Origin: Candidatus Nitrospira nitrificans
GTDB taxonomy: Bacteria; Nitrospirota; Nitrospiria; Nitrospirales; Nitrospiraceae
Length of the DNA: 64,000 nucleotides
Assembly (NCBI RefSeq): GCF_001458775.1
Contig: NZ_CZPZ01000006.1
Coordinates: forward strand, 57,006 to 121,005
Reading direction: 5' to 3'
In this document: positions 31,077 to 42,056 of the stretch, piece after piece
Numbering within the stretch: the first letter of the stretch is position 1
Layout of the letters: every line of letters starts with the position of its first letter
The notes under the pieces: model-generated
Told to the model about the DNA's origin: nothing
Database searches by the model: none
The model's input: the letters and a program-made list of their open reading frames with translations, nothing else
Translations under genes and position numbers: made by a program

Positions 31077-31620
31077 AGAGAATTCTCGTGTCGTTGGACA
31101 CATCGTGGTTCTTGGGAATGGGCCCCAGTCCCCCTTCTTCCTCCTGATCCTGTAAGCGATAGTATCCACGCATCGAATGTTCATAGTCCCTGATCACTCC
31201 CCCATCTCCGCCCAGATACCTCGCCAGGACTTCGGGATCCGTCCGCCTGTGATCATCGAACACATAGATCACAATGTGCCGGTACCGGCCTTCTGAATCG
31301 CCTGGAGTCGTCGGGTAGATCTTCATGGGACCGAAATCGCGCGTCTGATGGCCGACTTTCCGAAACCGTTTTAAGAGTTTTTCGATCTGATCATCTTCCG
31401 TCCCTGCAGGAACATCAGTCGTCACGATGGGGCCGGACTGAGCTCCGACGGTATACGGAGGAATCGTTCGATCGGGACGGCTGAGATACATACCCCCCCA
31501 GATCAACGCGAACGATCCAACGAAGACGCTCAGCGCGAACTTGACGACGATATCCAGCGGCTTCTTGGTCTTGGGACCGGAGGAAGACGGAGGCATGGGA
31601 GAAGACACTTGCTCATGCAT
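31003..31620 (-). CDS. Membrane-anchored protein of unknown function downstream of gyrA
   Basis: 205 aa from the ATG at MHEQVSSP, 25 bp after gyrA. A cytoplasmic N-terminus of about 25 residues, one membrane helix (IVVKFALSVFVGSFALIWGG), then a soluble part with IVIYVFDDHRRTDPEVLARYLGG. No catalytic motif recognised. Likely in the gyrB-gyrA operon. It overlaps dciA tail to tail. Confidence 0.7.
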   Translation of the reverse strand: MHEQVSSPMPPSSSGPKTKKPLDIVVKFALSVFVGSFALIWGGMYLSRPDRTIPPYTVGAQSGPIVTTDVPAGTEDDQIEKLLKRFRKVGHQTRDFGPMKIYPTTPGDSEGRYRHIVIYVFDDHRRTDPEVLARYLGGDGGVIRDYEHSMRGYYRLQDQEEEGGLGPIPKNHDVSNDTRILFKGRVTDPLPVEAEPGPGKPISPF

Positions 31621-31645
31621 GGAACCACTGCGCGGCTCGGTCGGA

Positions 31646-34123
31646 TTAGGCTTCGGGGGCGTCTTCCGAACCCGCGTCCTCTCGTTCGACCACTTCCGCC
31701 AATCTGGCGACGCCCACCACTCGATCTCCTTCACCATCGAGGTCGAGAATGCGGACCCCTTGGGTATTCCGGCCGATCTCCCGGATATCGTCCACTTTGC
31801 AACGGAGCACCTTCCCTTGCGCCGCCATCAACATGATTTGGTCGTCATCTCGTACTTGAAGGAATCCCACGGCCAGACCGTTTCGCTCCGTCGTCTTGAC
31901 GCTGATGATGCCTTTGCCGCCACGACCCTGAATGCGATATTCGCCCACGGGCGTTCGTTTGCCGTAGCCGCCTTCCGTGACGGTCAAAATGGATGTCGTG
32001 GAATCAGGGGTGATGGTTTCCATGCCGATAACTTCGTTTCCTTCTTCGAGCGTGATGCCTTTCACGCCATACGCCATTCGACCCATGGATCTCACCTCTT
32101 CTTCCTTGAATCGAATGGTGAGGCCCTGCCGTGTCCCGAGAAGAATTTCCCGCTGTCCATCAGTCAGTTGCACACCGATCAGTTTGTCGCCGCTCTCAAG
32201 TCCCAAGGCGATGATCCCGCCTTGCCGTGGATTGCTGAACGCAGACAGTTCCGTCTTTTTGATGATGCCTTTTTTGGTGCCCATCACGATATACCGATCG
32301 TCCCTGAACTCTTTCACCGGCAATGTGGCCGTGACCTTTTCATTACTCGACAGCGCGAGCAGATTGACGAGCGCTTTGCCCTTCGCGGCACGGCTGGCTT
32401 CAGGAATTTCATGGACCTTTAACCAATAGACCTTGCCGGCATCCGTGAAAAAGAGCAGCGAATCATGGGTGGAGGCCGTGAAGAGATTCACGACGAAATC
32501 TTCTTCTTTGATCCCCATGCCGATCTTGCCTTTGCCTCCACGCCGCTGGGCACGATAGAGCGACACGGCATTTCGTTTGATGTATCCGGCATGAGAGATC
32601 GTGACGATCACTTCTTCCGCGGCAATCAGATCTTCCAGGCTGATTTCCGCCTCTTCCTTGACGATCTGCGTCCGCCGCTCGTCCTTATAGGCCTCCCGAA
32701 TTTCGGTCAGCTCCCCCCTAATGATAGTCCGAACCAGTTCTTGGTTGGCGAGGACGGACTTCAGATACTCGATCTGCTTCAGCACGTCTTGATACTCTTC
32801 GACGAGTTTGGTCCTCTCAAGCTGCGTTAAGCGCTGGAGCCGCATGTCGAGGATCGCATGAGCTTGGATATCGGTGAGACCGAACTGCCGGATCAACCCG
32901 GCCCGCGCTTCGTCCGGCGATTGCGACCTCCGTATGAGCGTGATCACGGCATCGAGATGATCGAGTGCGATCTTAAGCCCTTCGAGAACATGGGCCCGCT
33001 CTTCCGCCTTACGCAGCTCATAGGCGGTGCGGCGGACGACGACTTCCCGTCGGTGGTCGAGGAAATGATGCAGAATTTGTTTCAGATTCAGAACTTCGGG
33101 ACGATTGTTGACCAGCGCCAGCATAATAACGCCGAAGGTGGTTTCAAGCGGGGTGTGTTTGTACAGATTATTCAGCACAACCAGCGGGATTTCACCTCGC
33201 TTGAGCTCGATGACCACTCGGACTCCCTCACGGTCCGATGACTCATCCCGCAAATCGGAGATGCCTTTGATCCGGTCTTCCTGAACCAGCTCGGCAATTT
33301 TTTTGATCAATGACACCTTGTTGACCTGATACGGAATCTCCGTGACGATGAGCCGTTCGCGCTCGGTGCGTTCATCGATCTCGACCACGACTTTTGCCCG
33401 CAACTTCAAGAGACCCCGACCGGTCTCGTACGCTTCCTTGATACCGCTCATGCCGTAGATGAACCCGGCCGTGGGGAAATCCGGCCCCGGGATCTTCTTC
33501 ATCAACTGGGCGATCGTGACGTCCGGATTCTCCAACAGCAGAAGCGATCCGTCGATGATCTCCGCGATGTTGTGCGTCGGGATATTCGTGGCATAGCCGA
33601 CCGCGATGCCGCCCGCTCCGTTAATGAGAAGGTTCGGCACCCTGCTCGGCAACACCAGCGGCTCCTGCCTTGATTCGTCGTAGTTCGGGCCGAAATCGAC
33701 GGTTTCCTTGTCGATGTCGGCCAGCATCTCTTCGGCAAGTTTGGTCATGCGCGCTTCGGTGTAGCGCATCGCGGCCGCTGAATCGCCGTCCATCGAGCCA
33801 TAGTTGCCTTGGCCGTCGACGAGGGGATAGCGCATGTTGAAGTTCTGCGCCATCCGCACGAGGGTATCGTAAATGGCCGTATCCCCATGGGGGTGATAGT
33901 TGCCCATGATCTCGCCCACGATCTTGGCTGACTTGCGGTAGGCCCGATTGGAGGCGAGGCCCATTTCGTTCATGCCGAACAGGATGCGGCGATGGACCGG
34001 TTTAAGCCCATCGCGGACGTCGGGCAGGGCTCGTCCTACGATCACGCTCATCGCATAATCGAGGTATGACGACTTCATCTCGTCTTCTATCGCGATGTGG
34101 CCTAAACGTTCATCAGGTGGCAT
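31646..34123 (-). CDS. gyrA: DNA gyrase subunit A
   Basis: 825 aa. It breaks and rejoins DNA with the catalytic Tyr121 (AAAMRYTEARM). The quinolone-determining segment reads HPHGDTAIYDTLVRMAQ, so the residue at E. coli position 83 is Thr. The C-terminal pinwheel carries the GyrA box QRRGGKG, which separates it from ParC. It lies 80 bp after gyrB, with a heptad repeat between. An acidic tail ends the protein. Confidence 0.98.
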   Translation of the reverse strand: MPPDERLGHIAIEDEMKSSYLDYAMSVIVGRALPDVRDGLKPVHRRILFGMNEMGLASNRAYRKSAKIVGEIMGNYHPHGDTAIYDTLVRMAQNFNMRYPLVDGQGNYGSMDGDSAAAMRYTEARMTKLAEEMLADIDKETVDFGPNYDESRQEPLVLPSRVPNLLINGAGGIAVGYATNIPTHNIAEIIDGSLLLLENPDVTIAQLMKKIPGPDFPTAGFIYGMSGIKEAYETGRGLLKLRAKVVVEIDERTERERLIVTEIPYQVNKVSLIKKIAELVQEDRIKGISDLRDESSDREGVRVVIELKRGEIPLVVLNNLYKHTPLETTFGVIMLALVNNRPEVLNLKQILHHFLDHRREVVVRRTAYELRKAEERAHVLEGLKIALDHLDAVITLIRRSQSPDEARAGLIRQFGLTDIQAHAILDMRLQRLTQLERTKLVEEYQDVLKQIEYLKSVLANQELVRTIIRGELTEIREAYKDERRTQIVKEEAEISLEDLIAAEEVIVTISHAGYIKRNAVSLYRAQRRGGKGKIGMGIKEEDFVVNLFTASTHDSLLFFTDAGKVYWLKVHEIPEASRAAKGKALVNLLALSSNEKVTATLPVKEFRDDRYIVMGTKKGIIKKTELSAFSNPRQGGIIALGLESGDKLIGVQLTDGQREILLGTRQGLTIRFKEEEVRSMGRMAYGVKGITLEEGNEVIGMETITPDSTTSILTVTEGGYGKRTPVGEYRIQGRGGKGIISVKTTERNGLAVGFLQVRDDDQIMLMAAQGKVLRCKVDDIREIGRNTQGVRILDLDGEGDRVVGVARLAEVVEREDAGSEDAPEA

Positions 34124-34131
34124 TCTATCCT

Positions 34132-34197
34132 CGTGAAGCGGATCTCGTGAAACGTGAAGCGCAAGGACCCGAAATCCTGTTCAGCCTGCGCTTCACG
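34132..34197 (-). repeat. CGTGAAR heptads and inverted repeat between gyrB and gyrA
   Basis: Heptads CGTGAAG, CGGATCT, CGTGAAA, CGTGAAG begin at 34132, 34139, 34146 and 34153. An 11-base inverted repeat (CGTGAAGCGCA ... TGCGCTTCACG) spans 34153-34197. CGCTTCACGAACGACG recurs at about 44886. Confidence 0.5.
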
Positions 34198-34204
34198 AAC
34201 GACG

Positions 34205-36766
<2,562 letters not shown>

Positions 36767-37894
36767 CTAAATCTTAATGGGCATGACGACACACTTGAAC
36801 CCGGGGCTTTCCGGTTCCTGAATCAGACAGGGACTGAGCGGAGTTTCCATCTGAAGCGATAGAGTTTCCCCGTCCATCACACTGAAGACATCCAGAAGAT
36901 AACGGGCATTGAATCCGGTATGGATGGCTTCTCCCTCATACTGGGCGGGTAATTCTTCCATGGCTTCCCCGTAGTCCGGACTGCTGGAAAACAAGGTCAT
37001 CTTGTCGGACGCGAACGAAATCTTTACCGCGCTGGCTTTATCCTTGGCCAGTACCGACACCCGGCGCAGGGCGCTCTCTAATTCACTTCGATTGACGCTG
37101 ATCTTCTTGCCGCTTTCTTTTGGAATGACCTGTTGGTAATTGGGGTAGTTGCCTTCCATCAACCGAGAGGTCAGCAGCAATCCGCTCTTGCGGAAGATCA
37201 TGAGGTTCTTCGAGAAACCGATGAGCGGTTCGGTGTCACCGCCCTCTTCCAAGAGGTGGCGGATTTCGTGCGCGGCTTTCTTCGGTATGATGGCTTTCAT
37301 TTCCTGGGGCACGCCTTTATTGCCGGCCTTGCCGACTTCCTGCTCCGCCACCGCCAAACGATGCCCGTCGGTGCCGACCAATCGCAGCGAGGTTTTCTTG
37401 TCGGTTGCCACGAGAGTGATCAAGAGGCCATTCAAAATATATCGGGCATCGTTATCACCGGCGGCAAAGAGCGTCTTTCGGATCAATTCCAGAAGCCCTT
37501 CTCCTGAAAGCGGTGTCAACCCCTCGCGCTCGATCGTCGGCAGCGCGGGGTACTCGCTGCTGGGGAGGCCTACAACTTTGAATTGGCTCTTCCCTGCTTG
37601 GATAGTCGTCCAGTTGTTGTCCATCGCCGTCAGTTCGATGTCACCAGAGGGTAACTCTTTCACGATTTCAAATAGTTTTCTGGCCGAGATGGTGACACCG
37701 CCGGTTGAAAGAACCGTTCCTTTGTAGAGGCCCCGCAAGCCGATCTCGAGGTCCGTCGCCACAATCTCCACCCCATCTTGCTTGGCTTCCAACAAGATAT
37801 TCGACAGAATCGGCATCGTGTTTCGCTTTTCCACGACCCCTTGGACCCGCTGGAGTCCCGTCAATAATTCATCTCGCCCAATGCGTATTTTCAT
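36767..37894 (-). CDS. dnaN: DNA polymerase III beta subunit (sliding clamp)
   Basis: 375 aa, three clamp domains in one chain. MKIRIGRDELL start, LLEAKQDGVEIVATDLEIGL, then LNGLLITL and DGHRLAV in domain 2 and the conserved C-terminal PSPGFKCVVMPIKI-like end (here ESPGFKCVVMPIKI). It tethers the polymerase to DNA as a dimeric ring. It is 23 bp after dnaA and part of the dnaA-dnaN-gyrB-gyrA series. Confidence 0.97.
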   Translation of the reverse strand: MKIRIGRDELLTGLQRVQGVVEKRNTMPILSNILLEAKQDGVEIVATDLEIGLRGLYKGTVLSTGGVTISARKLFEIVKELPSGDIELTAMDNNWTTIQAGKSQFKVVGLPSSEYPALPTIEREGLTPLSGEGLLELIRKTLFAAGDNDARYILNGLLITLVATDKKTSLRLVGTDGHRLAVAEQEVGKAGNKGVPQEMKAIIPKKAAHEIRHLLEEGGDTEPLIGFSKNLMIFRKSGLLLTSRLMEGNYPNYQQVIPKESGKKISVNRSELESALRRVSVLAKDKASAVKISFASDKMTLFSSSPDYGEAMEELPAQYEGEAIHTGFNARYLLDVFSVMDGETLSLQMETPLSPCLIQEPESPGFKCVVMPIKI

Positions 37895-37917
37895 GGAGAA
37901 CTCTCCCTGCCAAGCTC

Positions 37918-39261
37918 TTAACTTCGAAGAATTTGCTCTTTCAATGTTTCAAGGGTTGCTTGCAAGACTGTGTCGGCCTCCTTGGCCTTCGCGACCTGAC
38001 GACAGGCGTGAATGATGGTCGTATGATCTTTGCCGCCGAATTGGCGCCCGATTTCCGGGTACGATGCGTCAGTCAGCTCTCGACAGAGATACATGGCGAT
38101 CTGTCGAGGATGTACGAGCGTCTTGCTCCTGCGGCGAGATTTCAGCTCCGTCATCTTCACATGGAATTGCGTACAGACTGCCTCTTGAATATCATCCATC
38201 GCAACGATCTTTTTCTTGTCCCCGATGAGATCGCGCAACACGTTCTTGGCAAGGTCGAGGCTTATCACCTGCCCCGTCAGCGAGGCATAGGCGCCTAACC
38301 GAACCAGGCTGCCCTCCAGTTCACGGATATTGCTCTTCATCGTAATCGACAGGAACTGGATGACGTCTTCCGGCAGTTTCAGGCCCTCATCCTCTGATTT
38401 TTTTCTCAGGATGGCAATGCGGGTCTCCACGTCAGGCGGCTGTAGGTCCGCAATCAATCCCCACTCGAAGCGGGATCGTAGACGCTCTTCAATATCCGGC
38501 ATATCTTTGGGAAAACGGTCGCTTGAGAGGACAATCTGCTTGTGTCCCTCATACAAGGCATTGAACGTATGAAAGAACTCCTCTTGGGTCCGTTCCTTCC
38601 CGACCAGGAACTGAATATCGTCGATCATCAACATATCGATATGCCGATACCGTTTCCGTAAATCCATCATCTTGTCGTATCGAATGGAGTTGATCACCTC
38701 GTTGGTAAATTGCTCTGTCGTCAGATAGGCGATGCGTAAATCGCTCTTTTCGGCGACATGATTTCCGATAGCGTTTAAGAGGTGAGTCTTCCCGAGTCCC
38801 ACCCCTCCGTAAATGAAGAGAGGGTTATAGGTCTGCCCCGGCTGTTCCGCTACCGCCATACAAGCCGCATGGGCGAATTGATTCCCAGCGCCGACAACAA
38901 AGTTCTTAAAGATATATTTGGGGTTGAGTTGGATTCCCCGCCGCGCCTTGGACTGAGTGACGCCGCGTGGCGCGGTGACGACACTCTGTGGTTCAACATC
39001 CGGCATAGTGTTCTTTTGACGGACGGTGAATGCAACGCCCATCAGCCCTCCACCACGAGCCGTGGCCATGGCTTCCGCTAATAGCGGTCCATAATGAGCA
39101 TCCAACCATTCGCCAAAAAACTTATTCGGCACCCCAATATGCGCCGTTGAATTTTCAATCCGGTCGAGATGAACCGGTATGAACCATGTGTCATACACCT
39201 GCTTAGGAACTTTCGCTTGGATGTACTGCAATGCTTCTTGCCAAACAGTGTCAATGCTCAT
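37918..39261 (-). CDS. dnaA: Chromosomal replication initiator DnaA
   Basis: 447 aa. The N-terminal oligomerisation domain (WQEALQYIQ, VPNKFFGEWL), the AAA+ core with Walker A GGVGLGKTHL and Walker B MLMIDDIQFL, and the C-terminal DNA-binding domain with the signature GGKDHTTIIHACRQV. It melts the origin and also represses itself. DnaA boxes begin 16 bp before its ATG. Confidence 0.98.
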   Translation of the reverse strand: MSIDTVWQEALQYIQAKVPKQVYDTWFIPVHLDRIENSTAHIGVPNKFFGEWLDAHYGPLLAEAMATARGGGLMGVAFTVRQKNTMPDVEPQSVVTAPRGVTQSKARRGIQLNPKYIFKNFVVGAGNQFAHAACMAVAEQPGQTYNPLFIYGGVGLGKTHLLNAIGNHVAEKSDLRIAYLTTEQFTNEVINSIRYDKMMDLRKRYRHIDMLMIDDIQFLVGKERTQEEFFHTFNALYEGHKQIVLSSDRFPKDMPDIEERLRSRFEWGLIADLQPPDVETRIAILRKKSEDEGLKLPEDVIQFLSITMKSNIRELEGSLVRLGAYASLTGQVISLDLAKNVLRDLIGDKKKIVAMDDIQEAVCTQFHVKMTELKSRRRSKTLVHPRQIAMYLCRELTDASYPEIGRQFGGKDHTTIIHACRQVAKAKEADTVLQATLETLKEQILRS

Positions 39262-39591
39262 AACGCGCTTTAATGGCTATACACAGGATTATTCACACTT
39301 GTGGATAACTACCATTACAGTCTTCCTTATACCTGATAAAAGCGACGCTGAATACCATGTCATACCAGGGCATGTCGAGTTATAAAAAGAAGGTACAACT
39401 GTCGTTTATTCCCTCTTCACAATCTTTTCACAGATTCCAACTGCTCCATAAAGAACTAATCCCCAATGTTATCCTGCTCTATCAATTAATACTTACTTTA
39501 TAAAATCAACCACTTCACCCCTATACTCCCTATTCACTTCCCTACTACTCCTCCTACTACTGCGAATTTTCTTTACTGAACAACTTCGGAG
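39262..39591. other. Candidate chromosomal replication origin (oriC)
   Basis: An AT-rich non-coding stretch beside dnaA. DnaA boxes: CTATACACA (39277, one mismatch), TTATTCACA (39289) and TGTGGATAA (39300, reverse, perfect). Weaker TTTTCACAG-like sites follow near 39425. An AT-rich run at 39481-39510 could unwind. The block CCCTACTACTCCTCCTACTA at 39540-39559 reads as TAG/GAG trinucleotides on the other strand, like DnaA-trios. Its distance from the boxes is larger than usual. Confidence 0.6.
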
Positions 39592-39813
39592 TCATAGTGT
39601 GATGACCCTCTTGCTGGCAAGGAGTATTTTGAGTACCTGCTCATAAGGTAATCTGTCTCCCTCTGTTAATTGTGTATTGTTCGCCGCGCGCAACACTCTT
39701 CCTGGAAGCAGGGGATCTTCCAGGGAAAGTATCACATCTGAAGTGTTCTCGGATAAGAGTGCTTGTGACAGAGCATTCAGTGGAGAACGAACGACATAGA
39801 CAACCGGCAGCAT
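39592..39813 (-). CDS. DsrH/TusB-like protein
   Basis: 73 aa. The VVYVVRSPL start, a repeated LLSENTSDVILSLEDP and LLASKRVITL end resemble the small DsrH/TusB group of sulfur-relay proteins. The sulfur-accepting Cys of DsrH is absent (there is no Cys at all), as in some TusB-like members. It is third in a three-gene set of DsrE-, DsrF- and DsrH-like sizes and order, which is the main reason for the call. Confidence 0.5.
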   Translation of the reverse strand: MLPVVYVVRSPLNALSQALLSENTSDVILSLEDPLLPGRVLRAANNTQLTEGDRLPYEQVLKILLASKRVITL

Positions 39814-39829
39814 ACAGAGAGCTCCTCAC

Positions 39830-40171
39830 TTAAAATACGAGTGCGCAGTCCGTGGATTGTATAAAGGAGCTGATAGTCTCGTCATCTTCCCGTTTCACGG
39901 AGAAGTCGTCCTGGAGGAGGACATGATTTTGTATATCTTGGATAATAAATGGAATTTCGAGCTGTTTAATACTAGGAAGATACTTTTCAAGGATCTCCAT
40001 ATCGAGAATATCGTCAGTTTCATCTCCTATGAGACGGACAGCCTCGCCAAGGAGAATAACAGTTGTCATGTGGGATCCAGCCGAAAGGCCAAGAGCGATA
40101 CGGAGAGCCTCGACGGGTCTATGGGACTTTCGAGGATCTTCTTGAATCACGACAACGACGTTTTTTGACAT
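39830..40171 (-). CDS. DsrF/TusC-like protein
   Basis: 113 aa from the ATG at MSKNVVVVIQ. Rossmann-like DsrE fold: VVVVIQ strand, EALRIALGLS helix, TVILLGEAV, then DDETISSFIQSTDCAL. It is the middle gene of the triplet, starting 13 bp after the DsrE-like stop. In sulfur-oxidising or tRNA-thiolating systems the three proteins form a hexamer that passes persulfide sulfur. That role is inferred here. Confidence 0.55.
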   Translation of the reverse strand: MSKNVVVVIQEDPRKSHRPVEALRIALGLSAGSHMTTVILLGEAVRLIGDETDDILDMEILEKYLPSIKQLEIPFIIQDIQNHVLLQDDFSVKREDDETISSFIQSTDCALVF

Positions 40172-40183
40172 GGATAAAAACAA

Positions 40184-40504
40184 TCAGGTAAACGATAAAA
40201 ATGGATCACAAGCCTCAATGATTCCAGACAGTACAACGAGGCCACAGAGTGACATTTTGGGGTCTATCGTTGCGGTTGGAACGTGATGTTGTTGACAGCC
40301 ATAAGCGCAGGCAAAAACGCGGGCTCCCCTTTTGGCGAGATCTCGGTAATTGTCCGTGTGAATGTTCTTCACACCTTCATCAATGAGATATAAGTAAACC
40401 TCATGGCCGGCATCAAGGGCCGTACGCACGAGACCGTGCACCGTCTCAGCGCTGGTGTGTGAGGGGGGAAGAGCTAGGAGAAAACCTATCTTCTTTGAAT
40501 CCAC
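40184..40504 (-). CDS. DsrE/TusD-like protein
   Basis: 106 aa, GTG start. Strand IGFLLALPP, helix TVHGLVRTALDAG, strand EVYLYLIDEGV, and a loop FACAYGC with Cys66 and Cys70, where DsrE carries its active Cys. It heads the DsrE-F-H like triplet between hisS and oriC. An AT-rich promoter-like stretch of 90 bp precedes it. Confidence 0.6.
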   Translation of the reverse strand: MDSKKIGFLLALPPSHTSAETVHGLVRTALDAGHEVYLYLIDEGVKNIHTDNYRDLAKRGARVFACAYGCQQHHVPTATIDPKMSLCGLVVLSGIIEACDPFLSFT

Positions 40505-40596
40505 AGGAATTTATGATCAATTATATATAGTTATATATTATATCCACTATGAAGATTAGGTTGTTTTTAAGGGAAAGTCAATCCGAAAAAGCGTAC

Positions 40597-41859
40597 TTAG
40601 GACTTGGGAAGGAGAGACTGAATCTCAGGACTTAAAGTAGAGAGATTCACATCGTATTGTACTTTCGTCTCCATATCGCGAAGAACAGCTGATCCTTTCA
40701 CGACTTCGTCGTCCCCAATGATGAGAGTGAAGCGAGATGCCAGACGGTCAGCTTGGCGTAAGTGAGCTTTGAGGGTTGTAGACCGAAAATCGGAAACTGC
40801 GTGAAGTCCGGCCAGACGAAGCTCTTCCAGTGCTGTCAGACCAGCCACAGCGCCGTTGCCGCCGAAGCCGGCGACATAGATAGCCGCATACTTCAGCGCT
40901 CTTCCTAGTGCGGACTCCGGCAGCAACATCGACATTCTTTCGAGGCCGAGGGCAAAGCCAACAGCTGGGGTGGGTGGCCCTCCAAGAGTTTCAACCAATC
41001 CATCGTAGCGTCCACCTGCCCCTACGGCGTTTTGCGCGCCTAAGTTGGTCGCGGTAACCTCGAAGGTGGTGAGGTTATAGTAATCGAGTCCTCGCACCAG
41101 ACGATGATTCAATGAATAAGGAATCTTGACGGCATCGAGACCAGCTAGGACTTGTGTGAAGTATGAACAAGCCGCCTCGGAAAGGAAGTCACCGAGACGC
41201 GGCGCGGTCTCTGTAATTGCGCGACACTCGGGGACTTTGCAGTCCAGAACTCGTAGCGGGTTCGCGTCGATGCGGTGACGGCAATTTGCACAAAGGCCGG
41301 ATTCGTGTTGTGTGAGGAAACTCACAAGGTGAGGCCGATAGGTGTCTCTATCGGCGGTATAGCCTAAGTTGTTAATCTCCAAGGTGAGGCTGGGGAGATC
41401 GAGGTCGGACAGGATCCGCCAGAGAAGGGCCATGACCTCGACATCGGCTCGGGGATCCGCCATACCAAGCGACTCGACGCCAAATTGATGAAATTGCCTC
41501 AGGCGACCGGCTTGGGGACGCTCGTGACGAAACATGGGCCCGAGATAGAAGTACTTCTGCGGAACAGGTATCGCGGCCCGATTGTGCTCGATATAGGCTC
41601 GGACGGTCCCGGCAGTCCCTTCAGGCCGAAGAGTGAGAGATGTGCCGTCGCGATCCGGAAAGGTGTACATCTCTTTCTCAACGATGTCGGTCGATGCGCC
41701 GATGCTGCGCGCGAAGAGGGTCGTCACCTCAAAGATCGGGAGACGGATCTCATGAAATCCATATCGGCCTGCCCACCGTCTGGCGGCCTCTTCGATGAGG
41801 CGCCAACGCGGCGTCTCTTCCGGCAATAGATCTTTGACGCCTTTAATACCCTTGATCAT
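40597..41859 (-). CDS. hisS: Histidyl-tRNA synthetase
   Basis: 420 aa from the ATG at MIKGIKGVKDLLP. Class II core: motif 2 YFYLGPMFRHERPQAGRLRQF, histidine-A motifs GLDYYNLTTFE and the conserved LGLERM as motif 3, then the anticodon-binding domain. A CANCRHR...LDCKVPEC insertion with four Cys suggests a zinc-like knuckle, common in bacterial HisRS. It charges tRNA-His. Likely transcribed alone or with the DsrE-like gene. Confidence 0.97.
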   Translation of the reverse strand: MIKGIKGVKDLLPEETPRWRLIEEAARRWAGRYGFHEIRLPIFEVTTLFARSIGASTDIVEKEMYTFPDRDGTSLTLRPEGTAGTVRAYIEHNRAAIPVPQKYFYLGPMFRHERPQAGRLRQFHQFGVESLGMADPRADVEVMALLWRILSDLDLPSLTLEINNLGYTADRDTYRPHLVSFLTQHESGLCANCRHRIDANPLRVLDCKVPECRAITETAPRLGDFLSEAACSYFTQVLAGLDAVKIPYSLNHRLVRGLDYYNLTTFEVTATNLGAQNAVGAGGRYDGLVETLGGPPTPAVGFALGLERMSMLLPESALGRALKYAAIYVAGFGGNGAVAGLTALEELRLAGLHAVSDFRSTTLKAHLRQADRLASRFTLIIGDDEVVKGSAVLRDMETKVQYDVNLSTLSPEIQSLLPKS

Positions 41860-42056
41860 GAAAAACGGCCGTCTCCTCTCCCGTGGCACCTCACAAGGCA
41901 CAATTCGCGCGGACTATAACGGCGCCTTCTGCGACAAGTCAACGGACCCCCAAGCTTGCGCCATCCTGAATCGAGAGGTATAGTGCGCGGCCTACGGTTC
42001 AACTTGTGATTCCCCTGTAGCTTGTTACGGGGAGGAGCCGACGTGAAAGACATTCT

